The notes below the pieces were generated by a model. The model ran no database searches. It was given only the letters and a program-made list of their open reading frames with translations, and was not told where the DNA came from. A program made the translations under genes and the position numbers. Of a DNA stretch of 64,000 nt, positions 26,821 to 35,416 are shown piece by piece (the stretch's first letter is position 1; the number at the start of each line of letters is the position of its first letter). The stretch is from Nostoc sp. ATCC 53789 (GTDB taxonomy: Bacteria > Cyanobacteriota > Cyanobacteriia > Cyanobacteriales > Nostocaceae): positions 3,638,501 through 3,702,500 of the forward strand of contig NZ_CP046703.1 of NCBI RefSeq assembly GCF_009873495.1, read 5' to 3'.

Positions 26821-27825
26821 CTATTCTACACCCCTATTTTTTGACCATCGAGACGGTTTTAGCTGATTTACATACTCCATATATTCAGCTAATGGCCGAT
26901 CAATACTAAGGAGCAACTTCGGATTAAAACGAATATTGTCGTAAATTTTGCCATCCTCATCTCTGAGCATATAGTAAGCCAAGCGAGTACAGAATAGCAA
27001 AAACTGACTCAGCAAATATCCCACAATACCTTTACGTTTTTCAGTCACATAAATCGGTTGAATTCTCGTTCTTTCCGATGCAATGGGAGTATAAGCATAT
27101 ATCATAAACAGTGGCGGAAAAAGCCTGACATCCTTCATCATTGTTAACAAACCAATGCAACCATGAGCATAACGCATTGAATACTGATATGTAGAACCAA
27201 GAAATCTTTGACCTAACTTTTCTCTCCAAGTAGTTTGAGGGAATTGTCCCCGCATTGTAAAGTCAATTTGTGAGCCTAATTCGCTGCGATGTAGCGATAG
27301 ATCCATTTTGATATCTAAATGATGAATTGTTTTTAAATGTTGAGCATCAATCCCATTCATCATACAAATATGGTGATGACAACTTCTTTCAAATGCAATA
27401 TCAGCTTGTGCAACAATTTCTTTTCCCTTCAAGTCATCAAAATCAGCCACTCCTTCTGGTGCTTTAGCATCTGGATAAATCCAGATAAATCCATACTTTT
27501 CTTCTGTTGCATAAGCTTGTAATTTAGCTTGAGTAGGAATTTCTGATTGACAGGGAATATTTTGACAAAGCCCTGTTTCATCAAATGCCCAATGATGGAA
27601 TGCACAACGAATCCAATTACCATCAACCTTCCCAATTCCTAAATCTGTTCCCAAATGAGGACAGTAAGCATCTAAAGCGTGTACTTGCCCATCTTCACCT
27701 CTAAAAATGGCAATTTTATGACCACACACATCTATCGATTTTGCTGTTTTTTTAGGGATTTCATGAATAGAGCAGGCAATATACCAACCCTTAGCAATTA
27801 CATTCCAATTATTGAATATTTGCAT
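26821..27825 (-). CDS. Rieske non-heme iron oxygenase (copy 3)
   Basis: A 334-residue protein with Cys55-x-His57 and Cys74-x-x-His77 as Rieske ligands (YCPHLGTDLGIG, CAFHHW) and a mononuclear iron motif NGIDAQHLKTIHHL. It is closely similar in layout to copy 2, so a local duplication is likely. Its start overlaps the 3' end of the Mpo1-like gene by 17 bases, meaning translational coupling. Substrate unknown. No dedicated reductase gene is seen nearby; the ferredoxin at 20115 may serve it. Confidence 0.93.
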   Translation of the reverse strand: MQIFNNWNVIAKGWYIACSIHEIPKKTAKSIDVCGHKIAIFRGEDGQVHALDAYCPHLGTDLGIGKVDGNWIRCAFHHWAFDETGLCQNIPCQSEIPTQAKLQAYATEEKYGFIWIYPDAKAPEGVADFDDLKGKEIVAQADIAFERSCHHHICMMNGIDAQHLKTIHHLDIKMDLSLHRSELGSQIDFTMRGQFPQTTWREKLGQRFLGSTYQYSMRYAHGCIGLLTMMKDVRLFPPLFMIYAYTPIASERTRIQPIYVTEKRKGIVGYLLSQFLLFCTRLAYYMLRDEDGKIYDNIRFNPKLLLSIDRPLAEYMEYVNQLKPSRWSKNRGVE

Positions 27826-28231
27826 AATTGTTTGATAGATAATTATTTAATATTTCTTGTCGTTGGCGAATATCATCTCGATATTTACCTGTCAAAATTC
27901 TAAATAACATTTTACCTAAACAATAAGAAGCCCGCCAAGAAAAAACAGCATCTTGTAAATCAATATGACTACGCTCAAATAAAAAATGTCCGGTTAATCC
28001 CACCAATTGAGTTAACGGTAAGCCCAAGATCAACCAAAAGTTTTGCAACTTCCAAGTATAAAAAAGTAAACTGTAAAAAAATAATATTCCCAGAATGTGT
28101 AAAGTAATATTAATTGGATGTTGATGTTTAAGAATAAAAATATCCCAATAATCTGTAAAAGGATGATCTGTAATTTGACTATTAATTTTATTTTTCAGTT
28201 TTTGTTTAGGATTAGAATTGATATTAATCAT
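27809..28231 (-). CDS. Mpo1-like (DUF962) membrane protein
   Basis: A 140-residue protein with three to four hydrophobic stretches and the DUF962 pattern: DYWDIFILKHQHPINITLHI near the N-terminus and GLTGHFLFERSHID later, His residues being conserved. Yeast Mpo1 of this family is an Fe(II)-dependent dioxygenase in alpha-oxidation of 2-hydroxy fatty acids. Next to a fatty-acid hydroxylase and three Rieske enzymes, this suggests a lipid-derived substrate, though that is inference. It overlaps the Rieske gene. Confidence 0.85.
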   Translation of the reverse strand: MININSNPKQKLKNKINSQITDHPFTDYWDIFILKHQHPINITLHILGILFFYSLLFYTWKLQNFWLILGLPLTQLVGLTGHFLFERSHIDLQDAVFSWRASYCLGKMLFRILTGKYRDDIRQRQEILNNYLSNNYANIQ

Positions 28232-28265
28232 AATAGAGTGTAGGAAAAATCAATATAAGTTGTAC

Positions 28266-28430
28266 TTAATATTCATTGTCAGCCACACAAATACCTTTAC
28301 ATTTAATACCGTTTGTAGAAGTACGCTGGCAATGAGAACATAAAACTTTTTCGTTTTCTGTTTCTTGATTTATTTCTATACTAGTGCTTGTCTGTAGCTT
28401 GTCTTTTTCGGTCTGAAGTTTTTCACTCAT
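28266..28430 (-). CDS. 54-aa zinc-ribbon-like small protein
   Basis: A short ORF from ATG (28430) to TAA (28266). The first 30 residues are charged and Gln/Glu/Lys-rich (MSEKLQTEKDKL), then Cys31-x-x-Cys34 (CSHC) and Cys44-x3-Cys48 (CKGIC), giving a four-Cys knuckle. It lies 34 bases upstream of the Mpo1-like gene on the same strand, so it may be the first gene of the operon. It has no clear Shine-Dalgarno. The composition and Cys pattern argue for a real gene; a metal-binding or regulatory role is a guess. Confidence 0.55.
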   Translation of the reverse strand: MSEKLQTEKDKLQTSTSIEINQETENEKVLCSHCQRTSTNGIKCKGICVADNEY

Positions 28431-28659
28431 AAGAATGGAGGGATTTTTTGCTGTTTAAATTTTACAAGTTATTTACGAGTGATTATTGGTGAGGCACTAT
28501 CTAATATAGCAAAGTCATACCTGTCCTGAATAAAGCGATCGCTCCATTTGCCGTAGGTATTACTCTCATAAAAATGGTGCGTTATGTTTCGTTAACGTAG
28601 CGTACAGGAAGAGCGATGCCTACGGCGGGTTGCACCAACGCACTGGCAACTAACCTTGT

Positions 28660-29311
28660 CTACAACCCTGATAAGTAGGCAAAAACTTTTTCCTGCCAGT
28701 AATTAATCCAGTTTTCTCGTGTTGGTGATTTGCCCAATAGTTTATGCCAAGTACCCATTGCTGCACCACCCGGATGAGGAAATTCAAGGTGTTTTACTTC
28801 TAAACTTATACTTCTAATGGCGCTACTTGCTTTTTTCCCCAGGTAATCACCGCAACTGGTTCAAAAATTTCTAACTCTGTTTTCAGAACTTGAATGAAGC
28901 GAGTACGATCTTTCTTATTCGGAGGAATGCCGCGATCGCAATTAGCCTCACTGACCCATACTTTGAAAATGTCCGTGAGGTAGACTCGGTATCCTGCATC
29001 TAGTAAAACTTTGATCAAATCAAAGTATAGCCTTGTATTACGCAACTTATCCCGACAAATCTTTGAGTGTGAAGCATAAGGTGTTGCAATACCAATTTCC
29101 TCTACTCTTTTATTACTTTTTCTTAAAGGATCTTGTCCGAGGATAACAACAGTTTTCTTGTTTGAAATATTATTGTTATTTTCAAGGAGACTGGGAATAT
29201 CTACTCCAATAGCGAAAGCGTCTTCGTAGCATTTTTGAAGGATTCTGAGTTTGATTGACTTTCTGATGAAGAATTTTGCATTTGTGACTGCTCTATCATC
29301 CGTGAGAGGTT
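28660..29311 (-). pseudogene. frameshifted uracil-DNA-glycosylase-like gene
   Basis: The minus-strand frames together read like a UDG-superfamily protein: VVILGQDPLRKSNKRVEE (the motif I region), YLTDIFKVWVSEANCDRG, AVITWGKKQ, and then, after a frame change near 28815-28830, FPHPGGAAMGTWHKLLGKS, which is the HP motif of family members. No start codon is found upstream of 29300 in the first frame, which runs back to a stop near 29312. The gene is therefore broken at least twice (missing start and one frameshift). A GC-rich dispersed repeat (about 28613-28645) abuts its end. Confidence 0.7.
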
Positions 29312-29498
29312 AAGGTAAAGTGCCTTTTGTCAATCAGTTAAAATACCCAAAATAATCTTATTGGAAATGATAATTGTGCGGGGGAGAGGGAAAGGAGGCA
29401 TTGAAAGTGCGTATAGCAGTGGTAATTAGGGGAAGCGTTGTGTTAATTTCAGAACCCAATTGGGAAAGATAACGTAAAAAGTTGGGTATTTTTCTGTG

Positions 29499-29640
29499 AT
29501 GAAAGCGGTTTTACAACACAGTGAAGAAGATTGTGGTGCTGCTTGCCTTGCAACCATAGCACAACACTATGGTAGAACCTTCGGCATCAACAAAATGCGG
29601 GAATTAGTAGGTACAGGTAAGCAAGGTACTACTCTGCTTA
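29499..29640 (+). pseudogene. C39-peptidase ABC exporter, 5' fragment
   Basis: The ATG at 29499 opens MKAVLQHSEEDCGAACLATI, the start of a C39 peptidase domain with its catalytic Cys12 (DCGAAC). The frame ends at 29640 where an IS630-type element begins. Joining it to 30909 (removing the IS and one TA) restores an uninterrupted frame reading TTLLSLRRGAENLGF. Such fused peptidase/ABC exporters cleave leader peptides from bacteriocin- or RiPP-type precursors while exporting them. No precursor gene is seen nearby. Confidence 0.85.
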
Positions 29641-30906
29641 GTACAGCTTTGCTTAAATTCGTAGCGAATTGACAGGGGTAAATTGTTGACGGTAAGGTGA
29701 GGATACGTGGACTATCCCTCAAGCATTCGGTACTATGGCTGGTCGGCAAAAAACCTACAAGGTGCAGCTAACAGAAGAGGAAAAAGAACTGTTGCAGCAG
29801 CAAGCGAATGCCCGAAAAACAGGGCAAAGCAAAGGCAAACGAGCCAAAATAATACTTACAACTGCTGAAAATTCAGATTGGACAGATGCTCAAATTGCTC
29901 AAAATATCGGCTGTTCACAAGCCCTTGTTCGGAAATGGCGCAAACGTTGGTGTCAAACTCGTAGTCTAGAAGAAGCACCCCGTCCAGGTCGTCCTCGGAT
30001 ATTTGAAGCAATTATACGAGCAAAAGTTACTGCGTTCGCGCTTCGCGTTGCCGCAGGCATCGCTTGCAGCAACCCAACGGATTTTGATCTTCCCTTGGCG
30101 AGGTGGAGTTGTAGCGATATTGCAGCACATCTAGTCACGCTAGGCATTGTAGTATCCATAGCGACTTCAACAGTCTGGCGATGGCTAAAATCTGAGCGGA
30201 TAAAACCTTGGCGGTTTCATACTTGGATGCATCGGATTGATGATAATTTTGTTGCAAAAGCAACCCCTGTACTTAAACTGTATGCTCAGGCAAAATTTTT
30301 GATTAAAGCTGGATTCTGGGTGGTATGTGTGGATGAAAAAACTTCCATCCAAGCACGATCCGGCTTACATCCAAATATTGGGGCAGGTGTCAAACAACCA
30401 GTTCACTTTGCAGCCAGATATGCCCGAAAAGGAGCAACACATCTTTTTGCGGCTTTGAGCGTTGCTGATGGTCTGATTTATGGTTGTTGTCGCCCAACAA
30501 AAACATTCCTTGATTTTCAAGGATTTCTTTTAGAAGTATTGATACCAGAAGCCATTCGTCGGGGTATGCGCCATATTTATTTAATCCTTGACAACGGCTC
30601 TACCCATGCCCCAAAACAATTACAGGCTTGGTTGAATCAGAAGCAAAAAGAAGACGGTTGGAATTTTACGGTGGAAGTGGTCTGGCTACCAAAATATGCT
30701 TCATGGTTAGATCAAATTGAAATTTGGTTCAGCATTTTACAACGTAAATTACTGACTCCAAATGATTTTCCTGACCTCAAGACCTTACAGCAACGTATAA
30801 CTGATTTCATCGTCCGTCACAATGATTCAGCCCAACCAATCAAATGGTCATATACAGTAGCCCAGATGATGGAGAAATTCGCTACGAATTAATGCAAAGC
30901 TGTACT
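29641..30906 (+). mobile_element. IS630-family insertion sequence
   Basis: 1266 bases bounded by inverted ends GTACAGCTTTGC (left) and GTACAGCTTTGC (right, opposite strand), followed on both sides by a TTCGTAGCGAATT-type segment. The flanks are TA on both sides (29639-29640 and 30907-30908), the target duplication expected for IS630. Insertion split the C39 exporter gene without other loss. A solo end of the same element lies at 40621-40653. Confidence 0.9.
29735..30892 (+). CDS. IS630-family transposase
   Basis: A 385-residue transposase. It has an N-terminal helix-turn-helix (WTDAQIAQNIGCSQALVRKWRKRW), a second winged-helix part, and then the DDE core: Asp in VVCVDEKTSIQ, Asp in YLILDNGSTH, and Glu in YASWLDQIEIWFS. 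The frame is intact, so the element may still be active. Oddly, an in-frame segment FALRVAAGIA (30034-30063) is encoded by a GC-rich dispersed repeat that is not part of the normal family sequence between KVTA and CSNP. Confidence 0.93.
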   Translation: MAGRQKTYKVQLTEEEKELLQQQANARKTGQSKGKRAKIILTTAENSDWTDAQIAQNIGCSQALVRKWRKRWCQTRSLEEAPRPGRPRIFEAIIRAKVTAFALRVAAGIACSNPTDFDLPLARWSCSDIAAHLVTLGIVVSIATSTVWRWLKSERIKPWRFHTWMHRIDDNFVAKATPVLKLYAQAKFLIKAGFWVVCVDEKTSIQARSGLHPNIGAGVKQPVHFAARYARKGATHLFAALSVADGLIYGCCRPTKTFLDFQGFLLEVLIPEAIRRGMRHIYLILDNGSTHAPKQLQAWLNQKQKEDGWNFTVEVVWLPKYASWLDQIEIWFSILQRKLLTPNDFPDLKTLQQRITDFIVRHNDSAQPIKWSYTVAQMMEKFATN

Positions 30907-31633
30907 TAGTTTAAGACGAGGAGCAGAAAACTTGGGTTTTAATGCCCGTCCAGTCAGAGCAACTCCCGAATTAATAGAAAGCTTGGATAGAATTTCTCTG
31001 CCTGCCATCATTCACTGGAAAGGATATCACTGGGTTGTATTGTACGCACAAAAAGATCGGAAATATGTTATTGCCGACCCAGCAGTAGGTATTCGCAAGC
31101 TCAACCATCAAGAGTTATTAGAGGGATGGGCGAATGGTGTCATGCTGTTATTAACTCCAGATGAAACTCGTTTTTATCAACAGGAGTCGGATAAAATAGA
31201 CGGCTTTGGACGTTTCCTCAAAAGAGTTTTACCCTATAGCAAAATCCTTGCAGAAGCGATCGCAATCAATATTGTAGTTGGACTTCTTTCTCTGGCTTAT
31301 CCTTTAATGATGCAGCTCCTTACAGATGATGTTTTGGTGAGGGGAGATATACAGCTATTAACTACCGTAGCCATTGCGGTTATTACCTTAAATATTTTTC
31401 AAGCTGCTATTGGTATTGTTCAATCTCACTTGGTAGGACAATATGCTCAAAGGCTAGAGTTAGGATTAATTTTAGATTACGGGTATAAACTCCTCCGCTT
31501 ACCCTTATCTTACTTTGAAGCCCGTCGCAGTGGGGAAGTTGTTAGCCGCATTGATGATATAGAAAGAGTTCATAATCTAGTTTCTCAAATTGTTTTGGGT
31601 TTACCCAGTCAATTTTTTATCGCTGTCATTTCT
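30907..31633 (+). pseudogene. C39-peptidase ABC exporter, central fragment
   Basis: Continues the C39 domain with its catalytic His (GYHWVVLYAQ) and Asp (DPAVGIRKL), a linker, and the first ABC membrane domain (VGLLSLAYPLMMQLLTDDVLVRGD, LPLSYFEARRSGEVVSRIDDIERV). It stops at 31633 where an ISL3-type element starts. The rest of the membrane domain and the whole nucleotide-binding domain are missing from the window, so the exporter cannot work. Confidence 0.9.
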
Positions 31634-33070
31634 GGTTCTTCCGGTGCTTTTATGGTGGTTACTAAATTTTAGTAAATTTTATTAACTACATTTTAATGAT
31701 ATTTATCCTTAAAACATAGACTGTATAAGCATTGTAGCAGTTTCACGTATACTGAAATAATCCAAATAGCATGATTTATACTATAACACAGTAAAAATTA
31801 AGGCTTTCACGCAGTGTGCCGTAGGTATCGCTATGAAATTTACTGTAGAGCAAATCCTGAATCTGCCCGATATGAAAGTATTAGATTTTCAAGAAATTGA
31901 AGGGGAAGAAATAATTATAACGATAGAAAAAAGCGTTAACTATTCGACTTGCCCATCTTGTGGGCAAAATACTCAGAGTATACATCAAAATCATTGGCGG
32001 ATGATTCATGATTTATCTTGGAGTAAAAAGCCAGTACTCTTAAAAATAAATCGTCGCCAGTTCAAATGTCATAAATGTAAAAAAGTCTTTAGTGAGAAAT
32101 TGGATTTTGTAGATAAAAGTAAAGGATATACAAAAAGATTAGCAACAGACATAGTACAACAAGTATTAAATAGTAATATTCATAGTGTTGCCGAAAGGAA
32201 TGGATTGAGTGATGAAGAAGTAGAATCAATGTTAAAAAAGCAAGCTTCACAAATATTAAATATTAATCTAAGCCAGGTAAAAAAGTTAGGTATAGATGAA
32301 ATAGCTTTAGTTAAAGGTCAAGGAAACTACTTAGCAGTATTAGTGGATTTAGATACTCATAAGCCAATTGAAATAGTGCAATCACGACGAATAGAAGATA
32401 TCCGTGAAGTAATTGCTGGCTGGGGATTTGAAGTACTTAATCATGCTTGTTGAAGTGAGTATTGATCTCTGGTCGCCTTATAAAAGCTTAGTAGAAGATT
32501 TAATGCCAAATGCTAACATAACTGCTGACAGGTTTCATGTGATGAAACAAGTAAATGATGAATTAGATCGGATGCGTAAAACTGAGAAGAAAGCAGCAAT
32601 GTCGTTAGAAGATAAATCCGAAAAATCTCGCCAACTAGAGGCATTAACTAAAAGCAAATATAGTTTAATTAAAAATGAAGATTCTTTAAACGAAAAGCAA
32701 AAATCAAAATTAAACTCCGTGTTATAGGTGTCGCCGACTCTGGCTAAAATGCACGCACTTAAAGAACAATTCCGCCAGATATTTGAAACCACTAAATCTT
32801 GGGGAGATAGCATAACACAATTATTAGATTGGATGTATGATGCACGTTCATACTTTCCGAAAAGTCTAGGGACAATGGTGAGATGGTTTGGGGAAATAGT
32901 CGGTTATTTTGATGGCAGAACTACCAGTGGTACTGTAGAAGGAATTAATAATAAACTCAAGTTAATTAAAAGACTTGGGTATGGCTTTCGGAATTTTAGC
33001 AATTTTCGATTACGCAGTTTATTAAACTGGCACTTTTCTATTAATTCTCCATAAAAGTAACGGATGAACC
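31634..33070 (+). mobile_element. ISL3-family insertion sequence, degenerate
   Basis: 1437 bases with ends GGTTCTTCCGGTGCTTTTATGG on the left and, on the opposite strand at the right, GGTTCATCCGTTACTTTTATGG (19 of 22 matching). The flanking octamers (TCATTTCT and GTTTTTAA) do not match, so no 8-base target duplication is present. The sequences on either side belong to different genes, implying a deletion or recombination at this element. Confidence 0.85.
31833..33054 (+). pseudogene. ISL3-family transposase, broken
   Basis: The reading frame is in three pieces. 31833-32450 holds the N-terminal zinc-binding part (CPSCGQNTQS, CHKCKKVF) and the first catalytic stretch (LGIDEIALVKGQGNYLAVLVD). 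A frameshift near 32440 leads to VSIDLWSPYKSLVEDLMPNA, where the second Asp lies. An in-frame TAG at 32725-32727 precedes the C-terminal part (RTTSGTVEGINNKLKLIKR), which has the last Glu. The domains are those of the DDE_Tnp_ISL3 family. Two lesions make it inactive. Confidence 0.9.
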
Positions 33071-33250
33071 GTTTTTAATAAAACAACAAGAACAACATCC
33101 AAGAAGATAATTGAGATTTGCAAAAAGCGTCTGAGCAAATATGATACCGATCAACAGGAGTAATGTGATGGAGCAAGCAAAGAGAGAACGTTTGGAATCT
33201 AAAGGCTGGAAAATTGGCACAGTTTCAGCTTTTTTGGAGTTAATACCGTT
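33071..33250 (+). pseudogene. toxin-antitoxin-like two-gene remnant
   Basis: Directly after the ISL3 end, a frame reads KKIIEICKKRLSKYDTDQQE and stops at 33161-33163. This is followed 4 bases later by an ATG at 33168 opening MEQAKRERLESKGWKIGTVS. The second piece is typical of the start of small XRE/HigA-like antitoxin regulators in cyanobacteria, whose toxin gene lies just upstream. After AFLELIPFQ the family similarity ends at about 33250, so both genes are truncated: the first by the ISL3 element, the second by junction with the amidohydrolase. Confidence 0.55.
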
Positions 33251-34954
33251 TCAAGGAAACAAAACAGTTCCCAACTTTTCACGCCCCAAGCGATCGCTCA
33301 CCTTACCCCGACAAACAACCTGAACCCCATTAATATAAACCCTTTGTACAATCTCATCCGAACCACGCTTAACCATCCGAGGTTCACCATCTAAAACCGG
33401 ATCTGATATCTGCACTTGCGGGCTAATTGGCTGATTTAAAGCATTGGGATCGAGTAAAACTATATCCGCTTTCGCACCAACTTTGAGAACTCCCGTATTA
33501 AGACGAAACCAACCAGCAGGTTCTCCAGTAACGCGGCAAATTGCAGCTTCTGGTGAAAGAAACTTCGTTGTAACTGCTTGTTTGAGCAAAGACAAAGCTC
33601 CATCATAGTAGCCCAGGTTACGGACGTGAGCGCCAGCATCGGTAAAACCAGGCAAAATATGGGGATGCTGCATCATCGCTAAACGGGGTTTTAGGCGATC
33701 ATTCGCTCCTGTCGCCACCCAGCGTAAATCTGTATCGTATTTTTGTAATGCGTGGATAAACAAATCCACTGGTTCTTGTTGCTTTTGACGAGCAATTTGG
33801 GCAAAACTTAACCCTTGCCAACTTGCTTCGGGACAGTGAATAACTTCCATCAAATCTAACTGACGATGGAATGATTTACGCCGTTTACTGAGCCATTCTT
33901 GGCGAAACTGACGACGGAAAATTTCCGATGCCCATAGTTGTTGTCTTTCTTCTCGTGACTGACAGCCATTAAGTTGTGCGCCTGTGGAGAATTCTTCAAA
34001 TAAGGGAGTCACAGACCCATCAGAGTAAATGGTGAAGGGTTCGGTTAGGGTTTGAAAGCGCACATTCCCATTTAGAAGCCGATTCCAAATAAATAGTAGC
34101 GGGGAAAATATTCGCCATAGTTTGCGATCGTGTACGGCATCTAAGGCTGAGAGGACAGTTAGCCGCAGTGGTTTTTGTCCAATTCCTGAACCCATCCGCA
34201 GAATATCCACAAAGGAAGCAAGCCGTTGTAAATTGGGTGTGACTTGAAAAACGCGATCGCTATGCCGACATAAATCCGCTAACATTGCATATTCATTAAA
34301 TTTGGCGTGTTGAGAAGGAATTGTACAGCCTTGCCATTCTCCACTCATCCGATGCCAGGGAAACATATCAATAGAAATGCCAATAAAGCCAGCATCTATT
34401 GCATCTCTGGCTATGCGCTGCATAAGTTTTAGTTCAAATTTTGTCGGCTGAACCGTTAAACTGCGTTCTAATCCCATCACATAAGCGCGTAAGGCACTGT
34501 GTCCAAACATTGGGGCAACATTGGGGCCAAGAGGTAACTGTTGCAAATGCTGTAAATATTCTGCTGGTGTCTGCCAGGAAACCGACTTTTTCAACCATTT
34601 TGCAATCAGCCGATGGGAAAGTGTCTCTACCCTCTGAAAAATATCAGCCAAGATTTGGGGTTCTGCGATCGCAACGGACAAGCTACAGTTACCAATAACC
34701 ACGCTGGTAACACCATGACGCACTGATTCGCTCAATCCTGGTGCAATTTCTAACTCTAAATCGTAATGAGTATGAATATCTATAAATCCAGGTGTCACCC
34801 ATAACCCAGAAGCATCAACCACCTCACGCGCTGGGGTAGTTAAGGAGGGTGCGAGGGTGACAATGCGGCCGTTTTGAATGCCGATATCTCCGCGAACTGG
34901 TGGAGAACCTAAGCCATCGAAAATTAACCCGTTTTGAATCAGCAAATCCAACAT
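33251..34954 (-). CDS. D-aminoacylase-like amidohydrolase
   Basis: About 567 residues from the ATG at 34954. The upstream in-frame ATG at 34987 would run into the neighbouring gene fragment and is less likely. It belongs to the N-acyl-D-amino-acid deacylase branch of the amidohydrolase superfamily. The TIM-barrel metal motif is VTPGFIDIHTHYD (HxH), then SVVIGNCSLSVA with the metal-bridging Cys, a possible loop His in MFGHSALR, and the C-terminal Asp in FTDAGAHVRN. The terminal beta-sandwich is completed by DIVLLDPNALNQP. Such enzymes hydrolyse N-acyl-D-amino acids or related amides. It is full length although surrounded by broken genes. Confidence 0.9.
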   Translation of the reverse strand: MLDLLIQNGLIFDGLGSPPVRGDIGIQNGRIVTLAPSLTTPAREVVDASGLWVTPGFIDIHTHYDLELEIAPGLSESVRHGVTSVVIGNCSLSVAIAEPQILADIFQRVETLSHRLIAKWLKKSVSWQTPAEYLQHLQQLPLGPNVAPMFGHSALRAYVMGLERSLTVQPTKFELKLMQRIARDAIDAGFIGISIDMFPWHRMSGEWQGCTIPSQHAKFNEYAMLADLCRHSDRVFQVTPNLQRLASFVDILRMGSGIGQKPLRLTVLSALDAVHDRKLWRIFSPLLFIWNRLLNGNVRFQTLTEPFTIYSDGSVTPLFEEFSTGAQLNGCQSREERQQLWASEIFRRQFRQEWLSKRRKSFHRQLDLMEVIHCPEASWQGLSFAQIARQKQQEPVDLFIHALQKYDTDLRWVATGANDRLKPRLAMMQHPHILPGFTDAGAHVRNLGYYDGALSLLKQAVTTKFLSPEAAICRVTGEPAGWFRLNTGVLKVGAKADIVLLDPNALNQPISPQVQISDPVLDGEPRMVKRGSDEIVQRVYINGVQVVCRGKVSDRLGREKLGTVLFP

Positions 34955-34976
34955 GATTCTTTTTTGCTCTTGTTTG

Positions 34977-35416
34977 CTACTGTCCACTTAAACGTCGAAG
35001 CTGATCTCGAAAATAGCAGAAACTTGGTGATTGATTATTGTCAATGTCCATAAGGGGAGATATCTTTTCAGCCCAAGTTGCTTTCTCTTTACCAATTGCC
35101 TGATAAGCAAATTTAGATAACTTTTGGCAACCACCAGAATATACTGCGTCAGCTAACTTCTCCCATGTGCCACAAATCTCATCGTTGGTGTATGAATTTA
35201 GAACTGCTTGTTTTGCACTCGGATAAGCTGCCTTTACTGCTGCTAAATCACCTAAGTACCATGCTTCTCCTTCCTCAATAGCAATACAAAATTGTGTCTT
35301 TGGCTTAGGATTACAATAATTTACGAGTTCAAGTAGTTCTTTGCGAAAAGCACTCAGGCATCGGTCATCAAGATCGCAAATGATTATGAGGACAGCAGGG
35401 AAATAAGATAAGGGAT
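34977..35416 (-). pseudogene. DUF4276/TOPRIM gene, 3' part
   Basis: The open frame from the IS end to TAA reads PLSYFPAVLIIICDLDDRC, giving the TOPRIM DxD motif. It then continues with a C-terminal segment typical of DUF4276 proteins (FCIAIEEGEAWYLGDLAAVK, NSYTNDEICGTWEKLADAVY, NNQSPSFCYFRDQL). The N-terminal half lies beyond the IS at 36731-36966. Joined, they give about 220 residues, the normal size of the family. The sequence between the halves is the ISAzo13-like element, so this is a disrupted gene. Confidence 0.85.

Noticed and set aside
34955-34987. Upstream ATG for the amidohydrolase
   Set aside because: It would overlap the DUF4276 fragment, and the family pattern begins at MLDLLIQNG (34954).
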